Positions 1 through 6,966 of a stretch of 7,584 nucleotides of DNA are shown here, piece after piece; within the stretch, counting starts at the first letter, position 1, and the number at the start of each line of letters is the position of its first letter. The DNA lies in assembly GCA_946549475.1 (NCBI GenBank), contig CAMNQO010000080.1, forward strand, positions 1-7,584, in the 5' to 3' direction. A program made the translations under genes and the position numbers. This DNA comes from an uncultured Bacteroidales bacterium (GTDB taxonomy: Bacteria > Bacteroidota > Bacteroidia > Bacteroidales > UBA932). A model generated the notes under the pieces. That model searched no databases. It worked only from the letters and a program-made list of their open reading frames with translations, and was not told the DNA's origin.

Positions 1-787
1 TCATCAGGTTGTTGCGGGTCAGGAACTCGTTGGCGGAAAAGACGCCGTTGAGATTTTCACCGGGGATGCCCATGAAACGGGGCAGACCGGCACCCGTACC
101 CACGAACACGGCCTTGAAGCCTTCCTTGTCGAAGAGTTGGTCGATGGTGACGGTACGGCCGATGACCACATCCGTCTCGAATTTCACGCCGAGGGCGCGT
201 ACGGCATCGATTTCCCGGGCGAGCACCTTGTCCTTGGGCAGACGGAACTCGGGAATACCGTACTGAAGCACGCCGCCGAGTTTGTGCAGGGCTTCGAAAA
301 TCGTCACATCGTAGCCCCATTTGGCAAGGTCGCTGGCACAGGCCAGACCGGCAGGACCGCTGCCGACCACCGCGACCTTGATGCCGTTGGCCGGAGCCAC
401 GACTGCCTCTGCGGCAGAATGGTCCGCCACGAAACGTTCCAACTGGCCGATGGCCACGCTCTCCCCCTTGATGCCGAGGATGCAACTGCCTTCACACTGG
501 CTCTCCTGCGGACAGACACGGCCGCAGACGGCGGGCAGGGAAGAATCCCGGGCGATGACGGAAGCGGCTCCCTTGATGTCTCCCTCCAGCACCTTGGCAA
601 TGAACTCGGGAATGTTGATACTGACCGGGCAGGCACCCACGCAGCGGGGATTCTTGCAATGCAGGCAGCGGGACGCTTCCAACTGCGCTTCCTCCAGATT
701 GAAGCCGTAACAGACTTCCTCAAAATTGGTGGCACGCACGAGCGGCTCTTGCTCGCGGGCTTTGGTTCTTGCTATTTTGTTTGCCAT
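1..787 (-). CDS. nfnB: NADH-dependent ferredoxin:NADP+ oxidoreductase subunit B (NfnB / GltD-like), 3' end cut by window edge
   Basis: Only the first 262 residues are present; the family is usually about 460-480 residues, so roughly 200 C-terminal residues lie off the left edge. The start is the ATG at 787, nine nt after the nfnA stop. Two cysteine sets for [4Fe-4S] clusters are visible: C41-x2-C44-x4-C49-x3-C53 and C88-x3-C92-x5-C98-x3-C102. A dinucleotide-binding motif VGSGPAGLAC follows at 141-150 and a GGVLQYGIPEFRLP segment at 171-184, both typical of the glutamate synthase small-subunit fold. Such proteins are often labelled glutamate synthase small subunit, but the adjacent nfnA partner and the absence of gltB in view favour the electron-bifurcating Nfn enzyme. 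In that complex NfnB carries the bifurcating FAD and the NADP(H) site and works in the cytoplasm with NfnA. A GltD role cannot be wholly excluded without the right partner test. Confidence 0.9.
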   Translation of the reverse strand, partial: MANKIARTKAREQEPLVRATNFEEVCYGFNLEEAQLEASRCLHCKNPRCVGACPVSINIPEFIAKVLEGDIKGAASVIARDSSLPAVCGRVCPQESQCEGSCILGIKGESVAIGQLERFVADHSAAEAVVAPANGIKVAVVGSGPAGLACASDLAKWGYDVTIFEALHKLGGVLQYGIPEFRLPKDKVLAREIDAVRALGVKFETDVVIGRTVTIDQLFDKEGFKAVFVGTGAGLPRFMGIPGENLNGVFSANEFLTRNNLM

Positions 788-796
788 AATCTTCGC

Positions 797-1657
797 TTAT
801 TTACCTCTGCCTATGCGGCATACATGACTTTCATTCGCCTCTTTTTCTTCCTCCAGATACATTCTCTGACGGCGCATCGCCTCGTCGAAATCGACCAGAT
901 AACCGTCAAACTCGGGCCCCTCCACGCAGGCGAAACGGGTCTTGCCGCCCACGCTCACGCGACAGGCGCCGCACATGCCCGTACCGTCCACCATCAGGGT
1001 ATTGAGGCTCACGGTGATGGGAATATTCAGTTTCTTAGCGGTGAGCGTCGCAAACTTCATCATGATCATCGGACCGATGGCCACGCAGCGGGTGTACTGT
1101 TTGCCTTCGGCCACCAGTTTTTCGAGCATCGCGGTCCCCACGCCGTGAAAACCGGCAGAGCCGTCGTCCGTGCAGAGATACAGGTTGTCACAGGCCGTCG
1201 CCATCTTGTCGGTATAGATGAAGAGGTCTTTGTTGCGGGCGCCGATGATGACATCCACCTTCACGCCACGCTCATGCAGCCATTTGGCCTGGGGATAGAC
1301 GGGAGCCGTCCCCACGCCGCCGGCGATGAACACATAGTGCTGACGGGAGAGTTCGTCGGGAGACATCTCCACAAAATCGGAAGGGATGCCCAGCGGGCCT
1401 ACCACATCGGCGAAGGACTCTCCGACCTCATACGAAATGATGTCGGCGGAAGAAGCGCCGATTTTCTGCGTGACGATGGTCACGGTGCCTTTTTCTGCAT
1501 CATAATCACTGATGGTAAGCGGAATCCGCTCTCCTTTCTCGTCCGCACGGACAATGAGGAATTGTCCAGGCTGCGCCGCCCTTGCCAGCCTTTCAGCCTT
1601 GACATCCATCTCGCAGATGGTCGGGGTCAGCATCTTTTTGGTTACGATTTCAAACAT
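797..1657 (-). CDS. nfnA: NADH-dependent ferredoxin:NADP+ oxidoreductase subunit A (NfnA; sulfide dehydrogenase/PyrK-like FAD/NAD-binding protein)
   Basis: A 286-residue protein, about the family's normal length. The frame stays open upstream to 1810, but that extension would overlap the HMA gene and has no family-like sequence, so the ATG at 1657 (MFEIVTKKML) is chosen. Visible parts are a ferredoxin-reductase-like FAD domain with RIPLTIS at 44-50, an NAD-binding motif GGVGTAP at 113-119, and a C-terminal [2Fe-2S] site with D224, C229-x2-C232 and C244 in DGTGMCGAC...FACVEGPEFDG. This arrangement is characteristic of the PyrK-like/Nfn subunit family. With NfnB it would couple NADH and reduced ferredoxin oxidation to NADP+ reduction, or run in reverse, in the cytoplasm. 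It sits nine nt before nfnB, so the two are almost certainly co-transcribed. It lies 43 nt after the HMA gene; whether it has its own promoter is unclear. A sulfide dehydrogenase label is the older alternative name. Confidence 0.9.
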   Translation of the reverse strand: MFEIVTKKMLTPTICEMDVKAERLARAAQPGQFLIVRADEKGERIPLTISDYDAEKGTVTIVTQKIGASSADIISYEVGESFADVVGPLGIPSDFVEMSPDELSRQHYVFIAGGVGTAPVYPQAKWLHERGVKVDVIIGARNKDLFIYTDKMATACDNLYLCTDDGSAGFHGVGTAMLEKLVAEGKQYTRCVAIGPMIMMKFATLTAKKLNIPITVSLNTLMVDGTGMCGACRVSVGGKTRFACVEGPEFDGYLVDFDEAMRRQRMYLEEEKEANESHVCRIGRGK

Positions 1658-1700
1658 AATATTGCGGTTTAAGTACAAACAATGGTCGGGACAGCCCTTG

Positions 1701-1952
1701 TCACTTTTCTTGGACTTCGGCCGTATATCCCAGTTTATTGATGGCTTTCCGGAGGGTCTCCACATCGGTTTTCGTAGAATCGTAGCGGATATGGACCGTC
1801 TTGTCGTCAAGGTTGACCTTCAGATCTTTCACGCCTTTTTCAAAAGAAAGATTGTCTTCGATCTTGTTTTCACATTTCTTGCAATGGATGCTGGTGACGA
1901 AGGTAACATCCGATAAAGCGGCCAGCAAGGCCAGGGTCAAAAGCAGTTTCAT
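1701..1952 (-). CDS. Small exported heavy-metal-associated (HMA) domain protein
   Basis: An 83-residue protein with a short hydrophobic leader (residues 1-13, MKLLLTLALLAAL) followed almost at once by a single HMA domain. The metal motif is I22-H-C24-K-K-C27, and the rest follows the beta-alpha-beta-beta-alpha-beta order, with VKDLKVNLDDKTVHIRYD in the middle strands and ETLRKAINKLGYTAEV at the end. HMA domains bind Cu(I) or other soft metals through the CxxC pair. Cytosolic copper chaperones lack a leader, so this one is probably periplasmic or membrane-tethered; a likely cleavage point is just before D15. The start lies 4 nt after the stop of the TonB-dependent receptor gene, which implies translational coupling and a shared task. 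The usual MxCxxC methionine is replaced by isoleucine at 22, with histidine immediately before the first cysteine. The metal and the partner are inferred, not shown. Confidence 0.85.
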   Translation of the reverse strand: MKLLLTLALLAALSDVTFVTSIHCKKCENKIEDNLSFEKGVKDLKVNLDDKTVHIRYDSTKTDVETLRKAINKLGYTAEVQEK

Positions 1953-1956
1953 GGCA

Positions 1957-4110
1957 TCAAACGGTTTTCCAAAGGGTTATACGGACGCCGGCATAGACCT
2001 TGATGCCCATCAGCGGGCCCCAAACGCAACTGGCGTCGAAATTCGGAAGCGAGGTATCGATCGTACCGTCTGCCTTGCGGGTACCGAGAATGACCTGCTT
2101 CTGGGTAAAATTGGTCAGGTTTTCTCCGCCGATATACAGATCCACCCCTTTGAAGCGGCGGGTCACCTGAAGATACAGCAGCGGATAGACCGGCGTACGG
2201 CCGCCGGGATAGAGCAGGCTTCCGTCCTCCGCACGCAGATCCTTCATAAAATCATACACCCGGGCGGAGCCGTTGACCGAGGCCGTGAAATCGAAAATCC
2301 ATTTCCGCAGCCGGGTGGCATACTGGAGATTGAGTACGCCCTTGGCCCGGGAGACCATCGGTTGTTCGCGGCTCTGCCCCCACATCCGCGTCCCTTGCAG
2401 GCCGGGGATGGCATAGGTGCTGCGGGCATGGGTATAGCGGGCCGTCAGCGAGACGGTGAAGCGCTCCACGGGCTCGCAGGAAAAGTCCAACTGGAAACTG
2501 TCTGTCGCGGAGCGGCCGTTCTCAAGGCTCTTGAGCAGGTAAAATGAAATGGCATCGGCAAAGCGTTCGCGATCGACGATGACCTGCTGGGTAAACTGCG
2601 AGCGGAAATAGTCCAGGCTCAATGCCGCATTGTCCGATGCCCCCAGCGGGAAATACCAGGTCACATTGCCGCCGAAGGTCCAGGCGTCTTCCAAGGGATT
2701 GCCTGCAAAATTCCAATCAAGCGCCTTGCCGGTGGAGAAGACACCGAGATGGTCGATGAGCGGATGGGAATAACGGAGCCCCCGTCCGCCATTGAGCCGC
2801 AGGACCACCTGATCCAGCGGGGCGTATTTGAGCGTCAGGCGGGGAGAGAGTTTGAGCCCCTTTTCCGCATACCAGTCCGCACGCAGGCCGGCGATGGCGG
2901 TCAGTTTTTCTCCATGGTGGAAAGTATATTCGCCGAAAACGCCGGCAATACCCAGGCGGCTGGGCGCAAGGGCGGCGGATCCGGCCCGCTGCAAGTTCTG
3001 CGAGAGGGCGTCATAGATGCCGCTCAAGCCGACGGTAAAATGATGGGCCTCGCTCATCTCGTTCTGATACAGAAGGTTCAGGAAGGCGGAAGTCTGGGAC
3101 GGACGCCAGGAATCCGCACCGAAATACGCATCCATATTCTGCCAGGTACCGTCGGCGACAAGGGCGATATTCTGGCTGTTGTCTTCGTTCAGGGGGACAC
3201 CCACCTTGAGGTAGCCGTTCAGATAGTTGGTGGCGATATCCGAGCCCCAGGGCCGGCCGGGAGCGTATGCGTCCTTGTCGTAAGCCGGATGTCCATGCTC
3301 TCCGACCATGCCGCCCCGGCTGGTGTGCCGCAGGGCTTTGACCCCGAAACGGACCTGGGTGCCTTCCGGCGCATAATAGAGCCAGCGGTTGGAGAGGCTG
3401 TAGATGAGTTGGAGCGGGTCGTCCATAAATCCGTCCCGGTTGTGGTCCATGCCCACGACATTGCCCGACACATGGCCGAGGATGGCCGTACTCCACCGGT
3501 CACCCAGTTGGAGCGAAGAGGCCACATTCAAGTCCATCTTCGTGTCGCTCATGACGGACGCATTGACAAACAGCGGTTTCTCGTCGGTCGGCTTGCGATG
3601 TTCCATGTTGATCTGGCCGGTGATGCCCTCCAGTCCGTTGATGACGGAAGCCGCCCCTTTGGCAATCTGGATGCTTTCCAGCCATTGGCCGGGAATGTAG
3701 GACAGGCCGAAGGGAGCGCCAAGCCCGCGCATGACCGGACGATTCTCGTCCAGCATCTGGGTGTAGATGCCGCTGAGTCCCAGCAGGCGGATCTGCCGGG
3801 CACCGGTCACGGCATCGCTGTAGCCCACGGTCACGCTGGCGGAGTTCTCGAAACTCTCTGCCAGGTTGCAGCAGGCCATCTTGCACAGGCCGGCCGCTGA
3901 AATGACTTCCGTCCGCAGGCTGGAACGCTTGGAGATGAAATTTCCGCCCGTGGCGCTGACCGTAGTGGCCTCGGCCAGGGAATCCGTGCGCTCGCGCCAG
4001 AGCCCCGCCGTATCGGAAGGCGCAAGGACGGCCTGTCCTCGAAGGGACAGGGAAAAAAGCACCGCCAGTATCAGCAGTCCCCGTTTCTCGTATTTAGCGT
4101 ATTTCAGCAT
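1957..4110 (-). CDS. TonB-dependent outer-membrane receptor, putative metal or metal-complex uptake
   Basis: A 717-residue receptor of normal size for a family member without an N-terminal carboxypeptidase-like extension. The frame continues open upstream through the intergenic region and into sppA, but the ATG at 4110 begins a proper signal peptide (MLKYAKYEKRG then hydrophobic 11-22). A TonB-box-like stretch (LAEATTVSAT) lies at 45-54. The plug follows, with C76, C80 and C81 in GLCKMACCNLAESF, then VTVGYSDAVTGARQIRLLGL and the late-plug segment IQIAKGAASVINGLEGITGQIN at 147-168. The rest is beta-barrel, including a Ca-loop-like segment DHNRDGFMDD (222-231) and a His-bearing loop GEHGH (270-274). 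The closing segment GVRITLWKTV resembles a barrel end. It is powered by TonB and imports a substrate into the periplasm. The coupled HMA gene suggests a metal or metallophore, but no substrate can be read from the sequence. Confidence 0.93.
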   Translation of the reverse strand: MLKYAKYEKRGLLILAVLFSLSLRGQAVLAPSDTAGLWRERTDSLAEATTVSATGGNFISKRSSLRTEVISAAGLCKMACCNLAESFENSASVTVGYSDAVTGARQIRLLGLSGIYTQMLDENRPVMRGLGAPFGLSYIPGQWLESIQIAKGAASVINGLEGITGQINMEHRKPTDEKPLFVNASVMSDTKMDLNVASSLQLGDRWSTAILGHVSGNVVGMDHNRDGFMDDPLQLIYSLSNRWLYYAPEGTQVRFGVKALRHTSRGGMVGEHGHPAYDKDAYAPGRPWGSDIATNYLNGYLKVGVPLNEDNSQNIALVADGTWQNMDAYFGADSWRPSQTSAFLNLLYQNEMSEAHHFTVGLSGIYDALSQNLQRAGSAALAPSRLGIAGVFGEYTFHHGEKLTAIAGLRADWYAEKGLKLSPRLTLKYAPLDQVVLRLNGGRGLRYSHPLIDHLGVFSTGKALDWNFAGNPLEDAWTFGGNVTWYFPLGASDNAALSLDYFRSQFTQQVIVDRERFADAISFYLLKSLENGRSATDSFQLDFSCEPVERFTVSLTARYTHARSTYAIPGLQGTRMWGQSREQPMVSRAKGVLNLQYATRLRKWIFDFTASVNGSARVYDFMKDLRAEDGSLLYPGGRTPVYPLLYLQVTRRFKGVDLYIGGENLTNFTQKQVILGTRKADGTIDTSLPNFDASCVWGPLMGIKVYAGVRITLWKTV

Positions 4111-4120
4111 TTGTTTCCAT
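4094..4120 (-). promoter_or_regulatory. Possible 8-residue leader ORF overlapping the receptor start
   Basis: An ATG at 4120 on the minus strand opens an eight-codon frame (METNAEIR) that ends in TAA at 4094-4096, inside the receptor gene and in another frame. The purine run GGAAGGGG lies about six nt before this ATG and about 16 nt before the receptor ATG, so it is better placed for the mini-ORF. It could modulate receptor translation, or be chance, since Bacteroidota rely little on Shine-Dalgarno pairing. Confidence 0.2.
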
Positions 4121-4157
4121 ACGTTTCCCCTTCCGGGAAGTGAGTCCATACATCCTG

Positions 4158-4193
4158 CAAAGATACCCATTTCTTCGGGATTTTCATCCCAAA
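4158..4193 (-). promoter_or_regulatory. Candidate Bacteroidota-type promoter for the receptor-HMA operon
   Basis: On the minus strand TATCTTTG (4158-4165) is an exact match to the TAnnTTTG -7 consensus of Bacteroidota primary sigma factor promoters. A TTTG that could serve as the -33 element lies at 4190-4193, with a 24-nt spacer that is a little long. Transcription would begin near 4150, giving a leader of about 40 nt before the ATG at 4110. The spacer contains a perfect 5-bp inverted repeat (described separately). Confidence 0.5.
4177..4190. repeat. Short perfect inverted repeat GGGAT-TTTC-ATCCC
   Basis: Arms GGGAT (4177-4181) and ATCCC (4186-4190) flank a 4-nt centre. The repeat lies between the proposed -33 and -7 elements of the receptor promoter, where a bound regulator would block RNA polymerase. 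It is short enough to be chance, and no regulator gene is in the window. Confidence 0.3.
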
Positions 4194-4228
4194 ATCGGCC
4201 GACCAGTCTTAAATCGGAAGATTTTATG

Positions 4229-4236
4229 TAAATTTG
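4229..4236 (+). promoter_or_regulatory. Candidate -7 element for sppA
   Basis: TAAATTTG matches TAnnTTTG on the plus strand and lies 37 nt before the sppA ATG, a suitable distance for a short leader of about 33 nt. No good TTTG -33 partner is seen; TCTT at 4207-4210 is the nearest weak candidate. This box and the receptor -7 box point away from each other across 63 bp. Confidence 0.45.
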
Positions 4237-4273
4237 TGCCGCAAAATTGCGTATAACAAATAAAGATATTACG

Positions 4274-6067
4274 ATGAAAAAGTTTTTCAAAATCTTCTTT
4301 GCCGTCATCTGCGGAAGTCTGGTCAGCGTACTGCTGATTGTACTGATTACTATGGGCATTTTCGGCTCGATGGGCGCTTCCCCCGACCCCGTCATGCCAG
4401 AAAAAGCCGTCCTGCACATCGACATGGCAGCCATCTCCCTGGCCGAGCAGACTGTGGAGAATCCCTTGGCCTCCCTCTCGCCCGAATACGGTGCCAACAC
4501 GCTCGGCATCCTCGACGCGGTAAACGCCATCAACGCGGCCGCTACGGACCCCCAGGTCAAATTCATCTACCTCAAGCCTGATGAGACCGCAGCCGGTCCC
4601 GCCCACGTCGAAGAACTGCGCGCTGCCCTGGAACATTTCAAGGCCTCCTGCGACAAGCCCATCATAGCGTGGATGGAAACGCCTGGCAACCTGGGTTACT
4701 ACCTGGGCAGCGTCTCCGATGAAATCTACATGACTTCCGCGTGCGGCGCTTCTTCGATGCTGACCGGTCTGGCCAGCGTCCAGTTTTATCTCAAGGACCT
4801 GCTGGACCGTCTGGGCGTCAACATGCAACTCATCCGCCACGGCAAATACAAATCCGCCGGCGAGCCTTTCATCCGCAACAATATGAGCGCGGAAAACCGC
4901 GAGCAGCTGCAAGCCGCACTGAAAGGCGTCTGGGACCCCTGGTGCGCACAGATCGCCGCGAGCCGGGGCATCAAGGCGGAGCGGCTCAATCTCCTGATAG
5001 ACGAATTGAAACTCAATTTCGCCGAAGATTTCCTGCGGGAAGGACTGGTGGACAGTCTGGTCAGCAAGGAACAGATGGATGCCAAACTCTGCGTCCTCTA
5101 CGGCTGCACCGAGCGCGATGACATCAAAGCCATCTCCCTGGCCGACTACGCCAAACTCAAGGTAAAACCCAACTACCGCGCCAAAGACAAAATCGCCATC
5201 ATCTATGCCGACGGCGACATCGTTGAAACGGCTTCCCCCCGGAGCCGGGCACCGGAAATCGTCGGCACGGACTTCGCCAAACTGGTCGCTTCCGTGCGCA
5301 AGGACAAAGACATCAAGGCCGTCGTCCTGCGCGTCAACTCCCCCGGCGGTTCCGTCCTGGCCGCCGACAAGGTGAAAGCCGAAGTCGATCTGCTCTGCAA
5401 GGAAAAACCGGTCGTGGCCTCCTATGGCAACTACGCCGCGTCCGGCGGTTACTGGATTTCCTGCGGCTGCCGCAAGATTTTCACCGACAACGCCACCCTC
5501 ACCGGCTCCATCGGTGTGTTCGGGCTCTTCCCGGACTTCAGCCAGACCGCCAGCCGGCTGGCCCATCTGGGCGTAGAGAGCGTCGGCACCCACAAGCACA
5601 GCGACATGTACTCGAGCATGCGTCCGTTAGACCGCGACGAACTCGCCTATCTGCAAGCCTCCATCGAGAATGTTTACGACCGCTTCACCACCCTGGTGGC
5701 CGACGGTCGCGGCCTGGAGAAATCCTATGTCGATGAGATCGGCCAGGGTCGTGTCTGGGCCGGCTCCTGTTCGCTGGACAAAAAACTGACGGACGAGACC
5801 GGCACCCTAGAAGACGCCCTCGCCTATGCCGCCTCCATCGCGGAAGGCGACAACGGCAGCGACCTCTCCCTGTGGCAGGTGGTCGCCTATCCGGAACCGG
5901 CGAATATGCTGGATATGCTGCTGATGTCCCTGCAGAGCGTACCTGCCGAAGAGGAAATTTTTGCCGGGACTCCCTTCAAGGGAGCCTTCCGCAGCCTGCG
6001 TTCCCTCACGGACAGCGACTACGGCAGGACTTACGCCCGTCTCCCCTACGAAATCGTTATCCGATAA
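4274..6067 (+). CDS. sppA: Signal peptide peptidase SppA, long (67K) type, membrane-bound serine/lysine protease
   Basis: A 597-residue protein, close to the double-domain E. coli form of 618. A TTG at 4247 is an alternative start, but the ATG at 4274 gives a clean N-terminal membrane anchor (MKKFFKIFF then hydrophobic to about residue 32) and follows an A-rich leader typical of Bacteroidota. The first domain holds the catalytic lysine, K193 in KYKSAGEPFIR; the second holds the nucleophile, S360 in VNSPGGSV, followed by YAASGGYWIS (387-396) and the TGSIGVFG segment (410-417). Both halves of the Ser/Lys dyad are therefore intact. The enzyme cuts released signal peptides and other membrane peptides on the outer face of the inner membrane. 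It is the first gene of the rightward block and is separated from the CsgG-like gene by only 10 nt, so it is probably co-transcribed with the envelope lipoprotein genes. Whether that reflects function or convenience is unknown. Confidence 0.95.
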   Translation: MKKFFKIFFAVICGSLVSVLLIVLITMGIFGSMGASPDPVMPEKAVLHIDMAAISLAEQTVENPLASLSPEYGANTLGILDAVNAINAAATDPQVKFIYLKPDETAAGPAHVEELRAALEHFKASCDKPIIAWMETPGNLGYYLGSVSDEIYMTSACGASSMLTGLASVQFYLKDLLDRLGVNMQLIRHGKYKSAGEPFIRNNMSAENREQLQAALKGVWDPWCAQIAASRGIKAERLNLLIDELKLNFAEDFLREGLVDSLVSKEQMDAKLCVLYGCTERDDIKAISLADYAKLKVKPNYRAKDKIAIIYADGDIVETASPRSRAPEIVGTDFAKLVASVRKDKDIKAVVLRVNSPGGSVLAADKVKAEVDLLCKEKPVVASYGNYAASGGYWISCGCRKIFTDNATLTGSIGVFGLFPDFSQTASRLAHLGVESVGTHKHSDMYSSMRPLDRDELAYLQASIENVYDRFTTLVADGRGLEKSYVDEIGQGRVWAGSCSLDKKLTDETGTLEDALAYAASIAEGDNGSDLSLWQVVAYPEPANMLDMLLMSLQSVPAEEEIFAGTPFKGAFRSLRSLTDSDYGRTYARLPYEIVIR

Positions 6068-6077
6068 TACCGATCCC

Positions 6078-6959
6078 ATGAAATCCATCACCCAATTTTT
6101 GCTTGCCGTGGCGGTACTGATGACCGCCGCCCCCGTTTTCTCCCCGGCGCAGGAAAAAACCATCAAACGGAAAGTCGCCATCGGCCGCTTCTCCAACGAG
6201 ACCCAGTACGCCAAAGGCATTTTTTACGACAAGGACAACGACCCGATGCGCAAGCAGGCCCTGGACATTCTTTCGTCCAAACTCGCCTCCAGCGGAAAAT
6301 TCATCCTGCTGGAACGGGACGACCTCGACATCCTGGTGGCCGAAGCCGGGGAAGGGATGAACAAAATCGGCGCCGACTACATCATCCTGGGCTCCATCAC
6401 GGAATACGGGCGCAAGACGGAAGGGGAACAGAAATTCTTTTCCTCCACCAAGACCCAGACCGTAGAGGCCGGCGTCAGCATCCGGCTCGTGGAAGCCGCA
6501 ACGGGACTGATTGTCTATTCGGATGAAGCCAAGGGCTATGCCGAGACGACGAGCAAACAGACCCTGGGACTGGGCGGCTCGGCCGGATTCGACGCGACGC
6601 TGAGCGACAAAGCCATTTCCGCCGCGCTGAGCCAACTGGTCGAAAACATCATCAACAAATGTATGGACAAGCCCTGGCGTTCCTATATCCTCTCCGTCGA
6701 GGACGGCTCCTACATCATTTCCGGCGGCGTCTCCCAGGGACTTGCCGCAGGCGATGTGTTCCAAGTTTACAAGAGAGGAAAAATGGTGAAAAATCCCCAG
6801 ACCGGTCTCAACATCGAACTGCCCGGACAGAAAATCGGGACCGTCACCGTCCAGACATCCGTAGGCGACACGCCGGAAACCGAGATTTCCTTCTGCACCT
6901 ATGAGGGCGAGGCCATTGACGGCGGCGACCTGGGCAAATATTTCATCTCTGACAAATAA
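6078..6959 (+). CDS. CsgG/HfaB-family outer-membrane-associated protein without a lipobox
   Basis: A 293-residue protein, similar in size to CsgG (277). The ATG at 6078 starts a signal peptide (hydrophobic to about 21, probable cleavage near SPA-Q at 22-25); upstream in-frame starts would overlap sppA. Family features are the opening strand KVAIGRFSNET (32-42), ILLERDDLDILVAEAG (76-91), the GADYIILGSITEYG block (98-111) and VSIRLVEAATGLIVYSDEAKG (133-153). These match the nucleotide-free ABD-like core of CsgG. The tail from about 205 (SVEDGSYIISGGVSQGLAAGD... to the GTVTV strand) looks like a small beta-barrel domain of the FlgT C-terminal kind. CsgG forms an outer-membrane export channel for curli and is a lipoprotein; here no cysteine follows the leader, so anchoring must differ. 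No curli subunit genes are seen, so a curli role is unlikely. The neighbours match the CsgG-DUF4810-DUF799 type of cluster. Confidence 0.85.
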   Translation: MKSITQFLLAVAVLMTAAPVFSPAQEKTIKRKVAIGRFSNETQYAKGIFYDKDNDPMRKQALDILSSKLASSGKFILLERDDLDILVAEAGEGMNKIGADYIILGSITEYGRKTEGEQKFFSSTKTQTVEAGVSIRLVEAATGLIVYSDEAKGYAETTSKQTLGLGGSAGFDATLSDKAISAALSQLVENIINKCMDKPWRSYILSVEDGSYIISGGVSQGLAAGDVFQVYKRGKMVKNPQTGLNIELPGQKIGTVTVQTSVGDTPETEISFCTYEGEAIDGGDLGKYFISDK

Positions 6960-6966
6960 AACGAAT

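Noticed and set aside
137..1672. A 511-codon open frame on the plus strand opposite nfnA and nfnB
   Set aside because: It mirrors the codon pattern of the two genes on the other strand, crosses their junction, and shows no domain or signal peptide; GC-rich third positions commonly open such antisense frames.
1658..1700. A separate promoter or terminator between the HMA gene and nfnA
   Set aside because: GGGCTGTCCC has only 3-bp arms and no T-run, and the ATTGTTTG sequence is an imperfect -7 box, so neither can be supported.
2749..3900. A 383-codon plus-strand frame opposite the receptor
   Set aside because: Low-complexity, Gly/Val/His-rich translation with no recognisable motif; the opposite strand is a clear receptor gene.
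4111..4566. N-terminal extension of the receptor frame to 4566
   Set aside because: It would overlap sppA and the promoter region, and the start at 4110 gives a proper signal peptide.
4184..5599. A 471-codon minus-strand frame opposite sppA
   Set aside because: Antisense shadow of sppA; Gly/Asp/Phe-rich translation without motifs, and it runs across the divergent promoter region.
6078..6959. A curli export role for the CsgG-like protein
   Set aside because: No curli subunit, nucleator or CsgE/CsgF-like gene is visible and the neighbours match the DUF4810-type cluster instead.
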